The position numbers were made by a program, and so were the translations under genes. Shown piece after piece: positions 9,138 through 19,103 of a stretch of 64,000 nt of DNA (within the stretch, counting starts at the first letter, position 1; every line of letters begins with the position of its first letter). This DNA is from Thermanaerosceptrum fracticalcis (GTDB lineage Bacteria > Bacillota > Peptococcia > DRI-13). Under the pieces are notes generated by a model. The model did not search any database and was not told the DNA's origin. It saw only the letters and a list, made by a program, of their open reading frames with translations. The stretch lies in the NCBI RefSeq assembly GCF_000746025.2, contig NZ_CP045798.1, forward strand, positions 1,164,501 to 1,228,500, given 5' to 3'.

Positions 9138-10220
9138 TTACTTAATTCGATATTTTTCCAAAAACTCCTGTCTCGCTAAAATGAGAGGATGGCATGAAGA
9201 TGATACCAAAATCCCTATGTCCTGATTGGGAATGGCGGGGTCAGGGACAACCTTGATTTCCCTTATTTTTAAATGTTCCTTAAAGAAGCCGATATTACAG
9301 CGTTTCTGGCCCACCACCTTGGAATAGTCCCGGGGATTAATATATAAAATTAACTCCTTCTCCCGGAAGTTTATCTTTTTTAAAAAACAAAGAATCTGCT
9401 CCCGCATCAAATAACCTTCTACCAGTTCACCAAAGGCAGGATGATAAGGCCCGGCCAGCAAATCCCGTGTAAAGGAAAGGTTTTCCGCGGCCTGGAGACC
9501 TATGCGAATAACGGGGATGTCATACAGGGAAAAAGTTGCTAACCAGTGGGCAGCATAAGTTACCGCTGCGGAAAGACTTAAGGGATGATAGATCCCTTGT
9601 TCATACCACTGGGCCAAAAGCGTACCTTTAAGAACCACAGTGGGATAGATGCGGATAAAATCAGGCCTGGCTTCCACTGCTCTCCTGGCCGTAAGAAAAA
9701 TATACTCTTCCTTATCTCCCGGCAATCCCAGCATGAGCTGGTAACCCAGTTGGACCGGGTATTTCCTGATGATTTCTGTGGCTCGCAAAATGTCTTCATA
9801 GGTATGCCCTCTCCTGGTTTCCAACAAGACTTCATTAACCAGGGACTGTACCCCCAGTTCAATGGTGGTAACACCGTGAGCCAAGAGCCTCCGCAATATC
9901 CCGTCATCAACATAATCGGGGCGCGTAGAAAGGCGTAAGCCCGCTATCTTCCCCTTTTGGATGGCGTTTAACCCTTCTTTTAACCACTTGAGCTGGACTT
10001 CCACCGGCAGCCCGGTAAAACTCCCCCCGAAAAAAGCTGCCTCTACCCTGGTATCTTCAGTAACCTGGGCCGTAGCCAAAAAACTTTGTACCCGCCTGCT
10101 GAATGCTTCAGGCTGCAGTTCTTCACTTTGCCCGCTGATCTCCCACTGATTACAAAATACACAGGTGAAAGGACATCCCCCATGGGGTATAAAAAAGGGG
10201 ATAATCATTGTTTTTCCCAC
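9138..10220 (-). CDS. Elp3-like radical SAM protein
   Basis: 360-residue radical SAM protein. The cluster motif CPFTCVFCNQ (CX3CX2C) lies within the first 25 residues after IIPFFIPHGG, followed by the FFGGSFTGLP strand, RLSTRPDYVDD and a GLPGDKEEY motif typical of the Elp3/YhcC/HemN-like class. The C-terminal 100 residues are a family extension. The GTG start overlaps the rnc stop as TAGTG; an ATG 12 bases later is an alternative. The order rnc-radical SAM-smc-ftsY recurs in Clostridia, and the substrate is unknown; tRNA or another nucleic acid is plausible from the neighbours but unproven. Confidence 0.85.
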   Translation of the reverse strand: MGKTMIIPFFIPHGGCPFTCVFCNQWEISGQSEELQPEAFSRRVQSFLATAQVTEDTRVEAAFFGGSFTGLPVEVQLKWLKEGLNAIQKGKIAGLRLSTRPDYVDDGILRRLLAHGVTTIELGVQSLVNEVLLETRRGHTYEDILRATEIIRKYPVQLGYQLMLGLPGDKEEYIFLTARRAVEARPDFIRIYPTVVLKGTLLAQWYEQGIYHPLSLSAAVTYAAHWLATFSLYDIPVIRIGLQAAENLSFTRDLLAGPYHPAFGELVEGYLMREQILCFLKKINFREKELILYINPRDYSKVVGQKRCNIGFFKEHLKIREIKVVPDPAIPNQDIGILVSSSCHPLILARQEFLEKYRIK

Positions 10221-10930
10221 TACTGGAGGACCCCCAGTTTGAGGAGTGCTAGCCTTGCGGCCTGCTGTTCCGCTTCTTTTTTCGTACGTCCCTGGCCACG
10301 GGCCATTTCTTCATCATTGCAGTAGACCGCTGCCAGGAACAGCTTGTCGTGATCCGGCCCTGTCTCCGCCAGGATCTGGTAACTCACGCGGCTTTCCGGC
10401 GCCCTCTGGATATATTCTTGCAACTGGGTCTTAAAATCACCATAATTGCCCTGGGCCGCCTGTATGATATCATGATGTAACACCCTGAGAATAAGGTTCC
10501 GCACAAAATCCAACCCCACTGTAAGATAAAGAGCCCCGGCAAAGGCCTCAAAACAATCGGCCAGATTGGAGGGACGTTTTGCACCGCCCATCATTTCTTC
10601 TCCCCGACCCAAAAGAAGATACTGGCCTAAATTGAGCTGCTGGGCCGCCCGAGCCAAAGCCGGTTCACATACTACGGCTGCCCTCATTTTTGTCAGTTCT
10701 CCCTCAGTTTTGTGAGGATACTTTTCAAAAAGAAACTGGCCGATGACCAGACCCACCACGGCATCACCCAGAAACTCCAGGCGCTGATTATGCTCACCCG
10801 CTGCGGCTCCTCCTTCATAAACATAAGAGGGGTGAATTAAAGCCTGGTGCACCAGGGTAAGGTCAACCTTATCTTTTATACCCACCTCTTCCAGCAACTG
10901 TTCTAACTGTTTTTTGCGATTTCCGTTCAT
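10220..10930 (-). CDS. rnc: Ribonuclease III
   Basis: 236 residues. It cleaves double-stranded RNA for rRNA maturation and mRNA turnover. N-terminal nuclease domain with the signature QRLEFLGDAVVGLVIG near residues 46-61 and a second acidic patch DCFEAFAGALYLTVG; C-terminal double-stranded RNA binding domain with GQGRTKKEAEQQAARLAL. It lies downstream of fabF, with a terminator and repeat region between. Confidence 0.95.
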   Translation of the reverse strand: MNGNRKKQLEQLLEEVGIKDKVDLTLVHQALIHPSYVYEGGAAAGEHNQRLEFLGDAVVGLVIGQFLFEKYPHKTEGELTKMRAAVVCEPALARAAQQLNLGQYLLLGRGEEMMGGAKRPSNLADCFEAFAGALYLTVGLDFVRNLILRVLHHDIIQAAQGNYGDFKTQLQEYIQRAPESRVSYQILAETGPDHDKLFLAAVYCNDEEMARGQGRTKKEAEQQAARLALLKLGVLQ

Positions 10931-10955
10931 TGCTTACATCCTCCTGACATGTGAA

Positions 10956-11169
10956 GACCGACATCCGATATCCGATATCCGACTTCCGAGCATCAGATTT
11001 GGGTGACCAGAGACCAGTGTCCGGAGTCCGGCTCCTGTATGAGTGACCAGAGCCCAGTGTCCAGTGTCCGGTTAATTTACTGGTCACGGGTCACCGGTCA
11101 CTGATATCTGCCAACTACCAACTGCGAACTCAATTCTACTAATAACTAAGAACTAGTAACTACCAACTA
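10956..11169. repeat. Long mixed heptamer repeat region (copy 2)
   Basis: The clearest mixed array. In exact 7-base steps: GACCGAC 10956, ATCCGAT 10963, ATCCGAT 10970, ATCCGAC 10977, TTCCGAG 10984. Then a GACCAGA/GTCCGGA type near 11004-11032 and again 11043-11071, a GGTCACG/GGTCACC/GGTCACT type near 11082-11103, CCAACTA/CCAACTG near 11111, and AATAACT/AAGAACT/AGTAACT/ACCAACT to about 11169. At least five unit families stand side by side, all with period 7. No coding potential seen. Confidence 0.8.
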
Positions 11170-11173
11170 AGAA

Positions 11174-11190
11174 GGAGGCTTATCGCCTCC
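11174..11190 (-). terminator. Hairpin terminator after fabF
   Basis: GGAGGC (11174-11179) pairs with GCCTCC (11185-11190), directly beyond the fabF stop at 11197; on the minus strand it is followed by TTCTTAG. The U-tract is weak, so termination may be partial and allow read-through to rnc. Confidence 0.5.
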
Positions 11191-11196
11191 CTCTTA

Positions 11197-12438
11197 TTAT
11201 GCCTTAAATTTTCCAATTACAACAGTAGCATTATGTCCACCAAAGCCCAAAGAATTACTGAGGGCATAATCCACGGTCATCTTCCGGGCTTGGTTGGGTA
11301 CATAGTCCAGATCACATTCGGGGTCTGGGGTTTCGTAGTTTATGGTGGGTGGTACGATATCGTTATAAACCGCCAGAGCTGTTGCCACCATTTCGATACC
11401 ACCGGCAGCGCCCAGGAGGTGCCCGGTCATGGATTTGGTAGAACTGATAGCCAGCTTATAGGCATGCTCACCAAAAACTTGTTTGATGGCCATAGTTTCG
11501 TACTTATCGTTAAGGTCGGTAGATGTACCGTGGGCATTAATATAGTCGATGTTCTCGGGTTTGAGCCCTGCATCCCTGATAGCTTCGGCCATGGCTTTGG
11601 CTGCACCGGCACCGCCAGGAGCAGGAGCTGTGATATGATGGGCATCAGCGGTAGTGCCATAACCCAGGACCTCTGCATATATCCTGGCCCCTCTTTTTTG
11701 GGCATGTTCAAAACTCTCCAGGATAAGTATACCGCTTCCTTCACCCATGACAAAACCGTCACGGTTGGCGTCAAAGGGACGGCTGGCTTTTTGCGGTTCA
11801 TCGTTATGGGTGGACATGGCTTTCATGGAACAGAATCCGGCAAAGGCCAAGGGGGTAATAGAAGCTTCCGTACCACCGGTTATAACGACTTCCGCCCCTC
11901 CCCTTTGGATTAACTTAAAGGCATCGCCAATGGCATTGGTGGCCGAAGCACAGGCCGTTACCACCGTAATATTGGGACCAGTAACACCTAAAGCGATGGC
12001 TACTTGCCCGGCGGCCATGTTCCCAATCATCATGGGGACAAAGAAGGGACTCACCCGTCCCGGTCCTTTTTCCCTGAGGATTCTCGCCTGTTCCTCTAAG
12101 GTCTCCATCCCGCCAATTCCGGAACCCAGGATAACGCCGACTTTTTCTTTGTCGAGACCTTCCATGTCCATTTTTGCGTCTTCTAAAGCCACCTTGGCCC
12201 CGGCTACCGCAAATTGGGTAAAGCGGTCCATGCGTTTAGCCTCTTTTTTATCCATGTAAAGTCCGGGATCAAAGTCTTTTACTTCACCAGCAATCTTAGT
12301 AGGAAATTCCGTAACATCGAAACGCGTCACCAAGTCAATACCAGACTTTCCTTCCAGGAGACCCTGCCAAAATTTCTCCACACCTGTCCCCAGGGGGGAA
12401 ATGGCGGCAAGGCCAGTAATCACTACTCTTCTTGTCAT
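11197..12438 (-). CDS. fabF: Beta-ketoacyl-ACP synthase II
   Basis: 413 residues; condenses malonyl-ACP with acyl-ACP in fatty acid elongation. The catalytic Cys-His-His triad is visible: [12 protein letters not shown] (Cys163), [11 protein letters not shown] near residue 303 and [12 protein letters not shown] near 339. Last gene of the fapR-fab operon; full length. The C-terminus [15 protein letters not shown] is typical. Confidence 0.95.
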   Translation of the reverse strand: MTRRVVITGLAAISPLGTGVEKFWQGLLEGKSGIDLVTRFDVTEFPTKIAGEVKDFDPGLYMDKKEAKRMDRFTQFAVAGAKVALEDAKMDMEGLDKEKVGVILGSGIGGMETLEEQARILREKGPGRVSPFFVPMMIGNMAAGQVAIALGVTGPNITVVTACASATNAIGDAFKLIQRGGAEVVITGGTEASITPLAFAGFCSMKAMSTHNDEPQKASRPFDANRDGFVMGEGSGILILESFEHAQKRGARIYAEVLGYGTTADAHHITAPAPGGAGAAKAMAEAIRDAGLKPENIDYINAHGTSTDLNDKYETMAIKQVFGEHAYKLAISSTKSMTGHLLGAAGGIEMVATALAVYNDIVPPTINYETPDPECDLDYVPNQARKMTVDYALSNSLGFGGHNATVVIGKFKA

Positions 12439-12473
12439 ATTACACCCCTCTTTTGACTTACTCCTCTTAATCC

Positions 12474-13427
12474 TTATGGTAAAGCCTCTACTTCTTTAAG
12501 CAGAGTGCGAATGATCTCTTTCACAGGTAAAATCTCTTTTATTTTTCCTATAAATTCACCGGAAAAAGCTAAACCGTCTTCCAGGTTTCCTTGCTGGGCA
12601 TTGACAAGAGCTTCCATAATACAGAAATTACGGGCGCATTCTTTTAAGCAGTTCACACAGTTACTGGGGGGAATAACCTTATCACCGGCAATTTTTTCAG
12701 TAAATTCATTACGAATGGCCCTCCCGGGTAAGCCTACGGGGCTGTTGATCAAAACAATATCTTCGTCGGTAGCCTTCACATATAATTCCTTTAAACTATC
12801 TGCGGCATTTGATTCTTCACTGGCTGCAAACCGAATACCAAGCTGCACGCCATCAGCGCCTAATCTAAAAGCTTCCGCCATATCTTTACCGTCTACAATA
12901 CCGCCTGCAGCAATCACCGGTATATTGACGGTACTCTTAACCTCCGGCACCAGTTTCCGCATGGATTCATCAGTTCCCAGGTGTCCGCCCGCTTCTTTTC
13001 CCTCCACGATGACGGCGGCAGCCCCAAGCTTTTCCGAAATCTTAGCCAATTTTGCTGTAGAGACAATGGGAACTACAGGAATGTTGGCCTCTTTTCCCAG
13101 TACAAACATATCCCGGGAAAAACCTGCTCCTGAGACAATCAGGTCAATACCTTCGGAGATAGCCGTTTTTACCATTTGGGTAAAGGCGGATACTGCAAAC
13201 ATAATATTAATACCAATTATCCCGGAGGAAAGTGAACGGGCAGTACGTATCTCCTGTCTCAGTTCGTCAGGAGACATGCCGCTGGCAGCGATCAGGCCAA
13301 TACCGCCTTCATTGGCCACAGCCGCCGCTAAACGCGCTGTTGATATACGGACGGCCATTCCGCCCTGAATAATAGGTATTTGGGGAGCTAAATTTCCAAT
13401 ACGTAGTGTAGGCAACTTCACGTTCAT
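12474..13427 (-). CDS. FabK-like / nitronate monooxygenase family FMN oxidoreductase with a C-terminal cysteine cluster
   Basis: 317-residue TIM-barrel flavoprotein of the FabK/nitronate monooxygenase family: [12 protein letters not shown] at the start, [38 protein letters not shown] and [13 protein letters not shown]. It is a paralogue of the true FabK at 15468. It differs by a C-terminal segment with cysteines in [13 protein letters not shown] (about residues 264-276), which could ligate metal or an Fe-S cluster. It sits inside the fatty acid operon between acpP and fabF, so a lipid-linked reductase role is plausible, but the substrate is unknown. Confidence 0.75.
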   Translation of the reverse strand: MNVKLPTLRIGNLAPQIPIIQGGMAVRISTARLAAAVANEGGIGLIAASGMSPDELRQEIRTARSLSSGIIGINIMFAVSAFTQMVKTAISEGIDLIVSGAGFSRDMFVLGKEANIPVVPIVSTAKLAKISEKLGAAAVIVEGKEAGGHLGTDESMRKLVPEVKSTVNIPVIAAGGIVDGKDMAEAFRLGADGVQLGIRFAASEESNAADSLKELYVKATDEDIVLINSPVGLPGRAIRNEFTEKIAGDKVIPPSNCVNCLKECARNFCIMEALVNAQQGNLEDGLAFSGEFIGKIKEILPVKEIIRTLLKEVEALP

Positions 13428-13463
13428 TCCTCCAGTATTTGACCAGCTAACAGGTTTCTTAAG

Positions 13464-13493
13464 AAGGTCCCGCAGAGATGACTACGGGACCTT
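13464..13493 (-). terminator. Intercistronic hairpin between acpP and the flavin oxidoreductase gene
   Basis: A 9-bp perfect stem AAGGTCCCG/CGGGACCTT (13464-13472 with 13485-13493) with a 12-base loop. No strong U-tract follows on the minus strand, so it may be a partial terminator or an mRNA-stabilising hairpin that keeps acpP transcript abundant. Confidence 0.5.
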
Positions 13494-13510
13494 GAAAAAT
13501 TTTGTGTCGA

Positions 13511-13738
13511 TTACTGTCTCTCTTTTATGTAATCAACAGCATCACCAACAGTTCTAATCTTCTCAGCATCCTCATCGGGAATTTCAATATCAAATTCCTC
13601 TTCTAAGGCCATAATGAGTTCCACCACATCTAAGGAATCGGCATTCAGATCATCAAAACTTGTCTCCAGAGTTATTTCAGCCGCATCAACTCCTAATTGT
13701 TCAGCGACGATAGATTTTACCTTTTCAAATATGTTCAT
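13511..13738 (-). CDS. acpP: Acyl carrier protein
   Basis: 75 residues, acidic. The 4'-phosphopantetheine attachment serine is in [13 protein letters not shown] (Ser35). The ATG at 13738 follows GGAAGGAGGTGAAACT, a near-ideal site, so the longer frame to 13756 is discarded. Carries growing acyl chains for the surrounding Fab enzymes. Confidence 0.96.
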   Translation of the reverse strand: MNIFEKVKSIVAEQLGVDAAEITLETSFDDLNADSLDVVELIMALEEEFDIEIPDEDAEKIRTVGDAVDYIKERQ

Positions 13739-13769
13739 AGTTTCACCTCCTTCCACAAGATACTAAAAA

Positions 13770-14510
13770 TTACATAGACATACCGCCATCCACGGCAATA
13801 ACCTGTCCTGTTATGTAATCAGCCCCTGGTCCGGCCAAGAAAACCACAATGTGTGCTACATCCTCAGGATTACCCAAGCGTTCTAATGGTATTCCCGCAG
13901 CAATCTTTTCTTTTACCTCGTCTGATAGTTTATCTGTCATATCTGTAGTGATATAACCAGGAGCAACAGCATTCACGGTGATCCCCCGAGAAGCAAGTTC
14001 CCTGGCGGCAGACTTAGTCAAGCCGATGACGCCCGCTTTAGCTGAAGCATAATTGATCTGCCCCGCATTGCCCATGATTCCCACAACGGAAGTGATATTA
14101 ATAATTTTTCCCCCGCGCTGTTTCATCATGGGACGGGTGACAGCTCTCACACAGTTGAAGACACCGGTAAGATTGACTTTGAGAACCTTTTCCCATTCTT
14201 CATCCTTCATACGCATAATCAGACCGTCTTGTGTGATACCTGCATTATTCACAAGAATATCAATGCGCCCATACTTGTCTACTATCTCTTTTATCATAAC
14301 ATCGACTTGTTGAGAAGAGGAGACGTCAGCTTTTTTTATTTCACCTGAACCGCCATTTTGTAAAATAAAGTCCAGTGTCTCCTGGGCCGCCTGTTCGTTA
14401 CCGGCATAATTGACGATAACTGTGGCCCCTTCCTTGGCCAAGGCTATAGCCACCGCCCTGCCGATACCCCTAGAGGCCCCGGTTACCACAGCCACCTTTT
14501 CTTTTAACAC
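13770..14510 (-). CDS. fabG: 3-oxoacyl-ACP reductase
   Basis: 246-residue short-chain dehydrogenase, NADPH-dependent. TGASRGIGRA at the N-terminus, NNAGITQDG, catalytic Ser in NITSVVGIMG and YASAKAG, and C-terminal ADYITGQVIAVDGGMSM are all typical of FabG. Its start follows the fabD stop by one base or less. Confidence 0.95.
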   Translation of the reverse strand: MLKEKVAVVTGASRGIGRAVAIALAKEGATVIVNYAGNEQAAQETLDFILQNGGSGEIKKADVSSSQQVDVMIKEIVDKYGRIDILVNNAGITQDGLIMRMKDEEWEKVLKVNLTGVFNCVRAVTRPMMKQRGGKIINITSVVGIMGNAGQINYASAKAGVIGLTKSAARELASRGITVNAVAPGYITTDMTDKLSDEVKEKIAAGIPLERLGNPEDVAHIVVFLAGPGADYITGQVIAVDGGMSM

Positions 14511-15452
14511 CTACATCCCCTCCTTAAGCTTAAGTATAGTCTCGCCCAAGGAAGCCATATCTTCAATATTATATATTTCTGCCTCTTTGGCAATCTTCTT
14601 GATCAAACCGCTGAGTACTTTTCCAGGCCCTATCTCCACAAAGACTGATGCACCTAAATCTATCAACTTAAGGATAGACTGCTCCCAACGCACAGACCCG
14701 CTGACCTGGTCTATTAAATTCTGGCGAATTTCCGCCGGATCGGTTGTGATTTCAGCGGTGATATTGGCTACCACAGGTATCCGCGCAGGTGATATTTGTA
14801 CTTTTTCTAATACTTCTTTTAATTTTACAGAAGCCGGTCTCAAGAGGCTAGAATGAAAAGGACCGCTTACCGGGAGCAGAACGGCTCTTTTCGCCCCATA
14901 GGTTTTAGCAAGTATCAAAGCTTTTTGTACGGCTGGAGTGGCTCCGGCAATAGCAATCTGTCCTGGGCAATTATAGTTAGCTGGCTCCACAACGCCTACA
15001 TCTGACACTTCCCGGCAAAGAGCTTCTACCTTATCCTGGTCCAACCCCATGATGGCAGCCATAGTGCCTTCTCCAGGGGGAACGGCTTCCTGCATAAAAA
15101 CTCCCCTCTGTCTTACTAACCAGGCTGCGTCTGTATAGGAGAGAGATCCTGCAGCTACCAAGGCTGAATATTCCCCCAGACTGTGACCGGCCACAAAATC
15201 AGGCTTAATTCCTTCCTTCTCCACCACTTTGAGAATGGCCACACTGGTCGTTAAGATAGCCGGCTGGGTATTGATGGTCAGCTTTAATTCTTCCTCCGGA
15301 CCGCTAAAGCAAATTTCACTGAGGGATACCCCTAGTCTTTCATCGACTTGTTCAAATACCTCCCGGGAAAGGGGGAAATGATTATAAAACTCTTTTCCCA
15401 TACCTACATATTGAGAACCCTGTCCAGGAAATACAAAGGCTGTTTTCTTCAT
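14511..15452 (-). CDS. fabD: Malonyl-CoA:ACP transacylase
   Basis: 313 residues. FPGQGSQYVGMG at residues 8-19 and the nucleophile in AGHSLGEYSALVA (Ser91), with GPFHSSLL carrying the catalytic histidine. Loads malonyl groups on to the ACP encoded two genes downstream. Confidence 0.95.
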   Translation of the reverse strand: MKKTAFVFPGQGSQYVGMGKEFYNHFPLSREVFEQVDERLGVSLSEICFSGPEEELKLTINTQPAILTTSVAILKVVEKEGIKPDFVAGHSLGEYSALVAAGSLSYTDAAWLVRQRGVFMQEAVPPGEGTMAAIMGLDQDKVEALCREVSDVGVVEPANYNCPGQIAIAGATPAVQKALILAKTYGAKRAVLLPVSGPFHSSLLRPASVKLKEVLEKVQISPARIPVVANITAEITTDPAEIRQNLIDQVSGSVRWEQSILKLIDLGASVFVEIGPGKVLSGLIKKIAKEAEIYNIEDMASLGETILKLKEGM

Positions 15453-15467
15453 GTTATTCCCCTTACC

Positions 15468-16403
15468 TTAAAATAATTTCATTTTTTCTTTCAGGACTTG
15501 TTCTGCCTCAGCAATAATCTCCTCGATTATCTCCCGGGCGGGCTGGATTTTGTTCACCATCGCTGCCACCTGTCCGGCCATGAGGGACCCCATCTGGTCG
15601 TCTCCATCTATGACCGCCGCCCGCAGGCGTCCTGCCCCCAGTTTATCAAACTCCTCAGCGGGTGCCCCCTCTCTGGTGAGCCGTTCGAACTCTTTGGTGA
15701 GCTTATTCTGAATAACCCGGACAAAATGCCCATGATAACCGGTCAGCGTAGTATCCCGGTCTTTGGCCCTGAGGACCGCATTTTTATAGTTCATATGTAC
15801 CTGGCATTCTTCTGCACAGATAAACCTGGTGCCCATCTGCACGCCCTGGGCCCCCAGGCAGAGGGCCGCTGCCAGCTGCCTGCCGTCGGCGATGCCCCCG
15901 GCCGCAATCACCGGTACCTTTACTGCATCTACAATTTGGGGTACCAGGGCCATGGTGGTTAAATCACCGGTATGACCGCCGCATTCCATGCCTTCTGCAA
16001 TCATGGCATCTACCCCGGTCCGTTCCAGGCGTTTAGCCAGGGCGACGGCGGAAACCACAGGGATGACCTTGATTCCAATCTCTTTTAGCTTGGGAATATG
16101 CTTCCCAGGGTTACCCGCCCCCGTTGTGATCACACTTACTTTTTCTTCTAAGATTACCTGGATCACATCTTCCACAAAAGGGGATAAATAATAAACATTG
16201 ACGCCAAAAGGCTTGTCGGTTAAGGTTTTGGCCTTTCTGATCTGTTCCCGTACTACCTCACCGGGAGCATTACCGGCACCGATAATCCCTAAACCACCGG
16301 CATTGGATACGGCAGCAGCCAGCTCTGCCGTGGCTACCCAGGCCATACCACCCTGTATCACAGGATATTTGATACCTAAAAGCTCACATAAAACCGTATG
16401 CAT
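15468..16403 (-). CDS. fabK: Enoyl-ACP reductase II (FMN)
   Basis: 311-residue FMN-dependent enoyl-ACP reductase. [72 protein letters not shown] and GVQMGTRFI follow the FabK pattern closely. It replaces FabI for the last step of each elongation cycle, between fabH and fabD. Confidence 0.93.
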   Translation of the reverse strand: MHTVLCELLGIKYPVIQGGMAWVATAELAAAVSNAGGLGIIGAGNAPGEVVREQIRKAKTLTDKPFGVNVYYLSPFVEDVIQVILEEKVSVITTGAGNPGKHIPKLKEIGIKVIPVVSAVALAKRLERTGVDAMIAEGMECGGHTGDLTTMALVPQIVDAVKVPVIAAGGIADGRQLAAALCLGAQGVQMGTRFICAEECQVHMNYKNAVLRAKDRDTTLTGYHGHFVRVIQNKLTKEFERLTREGAPAEEFDKLGAGRLRAAVIDGDDQMGSLMAGQVAAMVNKIQPAREIIEEIIAEAEQVLKEKMKLF

Positions 16404-16417
16404 CCCAATTACCCCCT

Positions 16418-17416
16418 TTATTTAGACCACTTCATAACGCAGGAACCCCAGGTGAGACCGGCGCCAAATCCCACCAGTACCACATGATCACCTTTTTTAA
16501 TTTTTCCTTCCTTGACGGCTTCATCAAGAGCCACGGGGATAGAGGCACCAGACATGTTACCGTACTTGTGCAGGTTTACATAAACCTTATCCGGTGATAA
16601 CCCCAGTCTTTTTACTGCCGAATCGATGATACGGGTATTGGCCTGATGGGGAACAAGATAATCCACATCCTCCTTACTGAGGCCTGCCTTTTCCAATGCC
16701 TTTAAGGCTGCATCCCCCATCACCTTCACAGCAAATTTGAAGACTTCGTTTCCGCTCATCTGGATAAAATGCTCTTTATTCTCCACAGTTTCTTTTGTAG
16801 CAGGTTTACGGGAACCTCCGGCCGGCAATTTCAAAAGTTCTCCCCCTGAACCGTCGGCACCCAGGTAAAAAGATAAGAACCCTTCACCTTCCTCTACGGG
16901 TTTCAGGACTGCCGCACCCGCACCATCCCCAAAGAGAATACAGGTGGTTCTATCTTCCATGTTCATGATTTTCGTCAGTGTTTCTGAGGCAATCACCAGA
17001 ACCGTATCATACATACCTGTAGCGACAAACTGGCTTCCCATGGCCAGCCCATATAAGAAACCGGAACAGGCTGCCGAAGCATCAAAAGCTGCCGCGTTCA
17101 CTGCCCCGATGTTGTTTTGGATTATACAGGCGGTAGAGGGGAAAAACATGTCAGGCGTAACCGTAGCCACAATAATCAGGTCAACTTCCTCATGCTTCGT
17201 TTTAGCGTCTTCCAGGGCTTTTAAAGCCGCCTGGGTACCTAAATCGGAAGCTGCTTCAGCAACCGAGGCCCTGCGTCTTTCCCCAATTCCTGTTCTCTGT
17301 AAAATCCATTCTTCAGTAGTATCAACAATCTTGGTTAAATCGGCATTGGTAACTCTCTCCTCCGGTAAGTAGGAACCTAACCCTACTATACCCACGGGTC
17401 GAAGTGTTATGGTCAT
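16418..17416 (-). CDS. fabH: Beta-ketoacyl-ACP synthase III
   Basis: About 332 residues; condenses acetyl-CoA with malonyl-ACP to start fatty acid synthesis. The catalytic Cys is in [12 protein letters not shown], His in PHQANTRI and Asn in [11 protein letters not shown]. Start chosen as ATG 17416, with GGTGA six bases before, directly after the plsX stop; a GTG at 17428 overlapping plsX is an alternative. Confidence 0.94.
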   Translation of the reverse strand: MTITLRPVGIVGLGSYLPEERVTNADLTKIVDTTEEWILQRTGIGERRRASVAEAASDLGTQAALKALEDAKTKHEEVDLIIVATVTPDMFFPSTACIIQNNIGAVNAAAFDASAACSGFLYGLAMGSQFVATGMYDTVLVIASETLTKIMNMEDRTTCILFGDGAGAAVLKPVEEGEGFLSFYLGADGSGGELLKLPAGGSRKPATKETVENKEHFIQMSGNEVFKFAVKVMGDAALKALEKAGLSKEDVDYLVPHQANTRIIDSAVKRLGLSPDKVYVNLHKYGNMSGASIPVALDEAVKEGKIKKGDHVVLVGFGAGLTWGSCVMKWSK

Positions 17417-17417
17417 G

Positions 17418-18422
17418 CTATTCACCAACTTTCTCAGTTTTCACACAGGTTTTAAGGGTTTCTACAATGTTATTCTGCACACACTCCATAGCCACACGGA
17501 TGGCATTCTTGATGGCAGGTGCCTTGGAACTGCCGTGACAGATAATACTTATGCCCTTAACACCTAAAAGAGGTGCACCGCCATATTCGGCATAATCCAG
17601 GCGTGATTTCAGAGCTCTTAAACCAGGAGCCAGAAGGGCCGCTCCCATTTTACTGGTTAAATTTTTACTAAACTCCTGTTTCAGCAGGCTGAAAATGGCC
17701 CCCGCCGTTCCTTCTATGACCTTAAGGATAGTATTGCCAACAAAACCGTCACAAACCATCACATCTGCTTTACCAGCAGGGATATCCCGTCCCTCAATAT
17801 TTCCTATAAAATTAAGTTCAGTGACTTTACTTAATAAGTCATAAGCCTGAAGGGTCAACTCATTACCTTTGCTAGGTTCTTCTCCAATATTGACTAATCC
17901 CACGCGCGGCCGGGTATATTCCAGAATTTTTTCTGCATAAATACTGCCCATTAGGGCAAACTGGACCAGATGGTCAGGTTTACAGTCAGCATTAGCCCCT
18001 GCATCAAGTAACAGTTTAGGGCCTGCCAGGGTAGGAATCACCGTGCCAATAGCCGGTCTGTCAATACCGGGAATCCTCCCCAAACCAAAAAGGGCTGCTA
18101 CCATCTGGGCCCCTGTACTGCCCGCTGAGACAACGGCATCGGCTTTTTGTTCTTTCACCAGGCGTGTAGCCACGCTGATGGAGGCATCTTTTTTCTTGCG
18201 ATAGGCAATAGCGGGATGTTCATCCATGGCTATAACTTCTTCACAATGGCAGATGGAAATTCTACCTTCCTTACCATGCTCAGCCAAACATTTTTTGATG
18301 ATATCTTCTTTGCCCACCAGGACAATATGTAAGTCTTTATTAAGGTTTAATGCAGCTAGCGCACCTTTAACGATCTCTTCCGGTGCATAATCGCCACCCA
18401 TAGCATCCAGGGCAATCCTCAT
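17418..18422 (-). CDS. plsX: Phosphate acyltransferase PlsX
   Basis: 334 residues; makes acyl-phosphate from acyl-ACP for phospholipid synthesis. MRIALDAMGGDYAPEEIVKGAL start, AGSTGAQM, GANADCKPDHLVQFA and SKGNEL are family motifs. Located between fapR and fabH, the classic FapR operon order. Confidence 0.95.
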   Translation of the reverse strand: MRIALDAMGGDYAPEEIVKGALAALNLNKDLHIVLVGKEDIIKKCLAEHGKEGRISICHCEEVIAMDEHPAIAYRKKKDASISVATRLVKEQKADAVVSAGSTGAQMVAALFGLGRIPGIDRPAIGTVIPTLAGPKLLLDAGANADCKPDHLVQFALMGSIYAEKILEYTRPRVGLVNIGEEPSKGNELTLQAYDLLSKVTELNFIGNIEGRDIPAGKADVMVCDGFVGNTILKVIEGTAGAIFSLLKQEFSKNLTSKMGAALLAPGLRALKSRLDYAEYGGAPLLGVKGISIICHGSSKAPAIKNAIRVAMECVQNNIVETLKTCVKTEKVGE

Positions 18423-18433
18423 GGTATCTCCTC

Positions 18434-18988
18434 CTATCTTGCAACCACCACGAACTTGGCTACAAAAACTTCTTCTGCCCCCACCTTGGAAACAACCTTA
18501 ACCAGGTATTTATTCGTTTTTTTTCTAGCCAGCACCGCCCTAGCCACAATTTTTTCATTTAAATATACAGGTCTGCGATAACGAATCCGGGCACTGCCGG
18601 TTAAAACCACATCAGCATCGATGAGGGCCACAGCCAGCGTATTAGCCTGAGAAAAAATATAGTCTCCCCGGCAAACTTTACTTTTTTCCGCCACCATATC
18701 AGAAGTTACTTCCATGACCGAAGTAGCATGCTGACCTAATTCCAACTCCAGGAGTTCCCCAACCAATTCCCCGCCGCTAATGGAGCGGACTTTGGCAAAA
18801 GTTTGCTCAGCCACTTGTTTGAGCCTCTGGCGCAATTCAGGAATGGCCATTTCCATACGGTCTAAGCGGATAGTCTGGATACTCACATTAAAATACTTAG
18901 CCAGTTCTTCATCAGTAGTAAAAGGATTTTCCTGAAGTAATTCCACTAAACGGGCCTGGCGCTGAGCTTTACTCAACTGGCGTACCAT
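18434..18988 (-). CDS. fapR: Fatty acid biosynthesis transcriptional repressor FapR
   Basis: About 184 residues. N-terminal DeoR-like helix-turn-helix (TTDEELAKYFNVSIQTIRLDRME) is followed by a linker helix and a C-terminal hot-dog malonyl-CoA-binding domain (SGGELVGELLELELGQHATS). In Bacillus it represses fab/pls genes until malonyl-CoA binds; here it leads the operon it would control. The ATG at 18988 is preferred; an upstream TTG at 19000 directly abuts AAGGGG and is less likely. Confidence 0.92.
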   Translation of the reverse strand: MVRQLSKAQRQARLVELLQENPFTTDEELAKYFNVSIQTIRLDRMEMAIPELRQRLKQVAEQTFAKVRSISGGELVGELLELELGQHATSVMEVTSDMVAEKSKVCRGDYIFSQANTLAVALIDADVVLTGSARIRYRRPVYLNEKIVARAVLARKKTNKYLVKVVSKVGAEEVFVAKFVVVAR

Positions 18989-19012
18989 GGCACTCTTCAA
19001 CCCCTTGCAAAA

Positions 19013-19063
19013 TTAATACCAGGTCTCATAACCTAGTATAAAGTCCCATCATTATTTTGGCAA
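19013..19063 (-). promoter_or_regulatory. Sigma-A promoter overlapping a FapR-like operator
   Basis: On the minus strand TTGCCA (19063-19058), a 17-base spacer and TATACT (19040-19035). An imperfect palindrome, TTAATACCAGGT (19013-19024) facing ACCTAGTATAA (19031-19041), covers the -10 and the expected start point and resembles the FapR box with TTAGTACC half-sites. Autoregulation of the fapR operon is inferred. Confidence 0.7.
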
Positions 19064-19103
19064 GTAAAAATCTGGTTTAATTTTCATATAGAGTTAAAAT
19101 CAC

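Noticed and set aside
10956-11169. CRISPR array
   Set aside because: The unit is 7 bases with no unique spacers, and no cas genes are present.
13464-13493. T-box leader
   Set aside because: No specifier loop or UGGN antiterminator bulge; it is a simple hairpin between operon genes.
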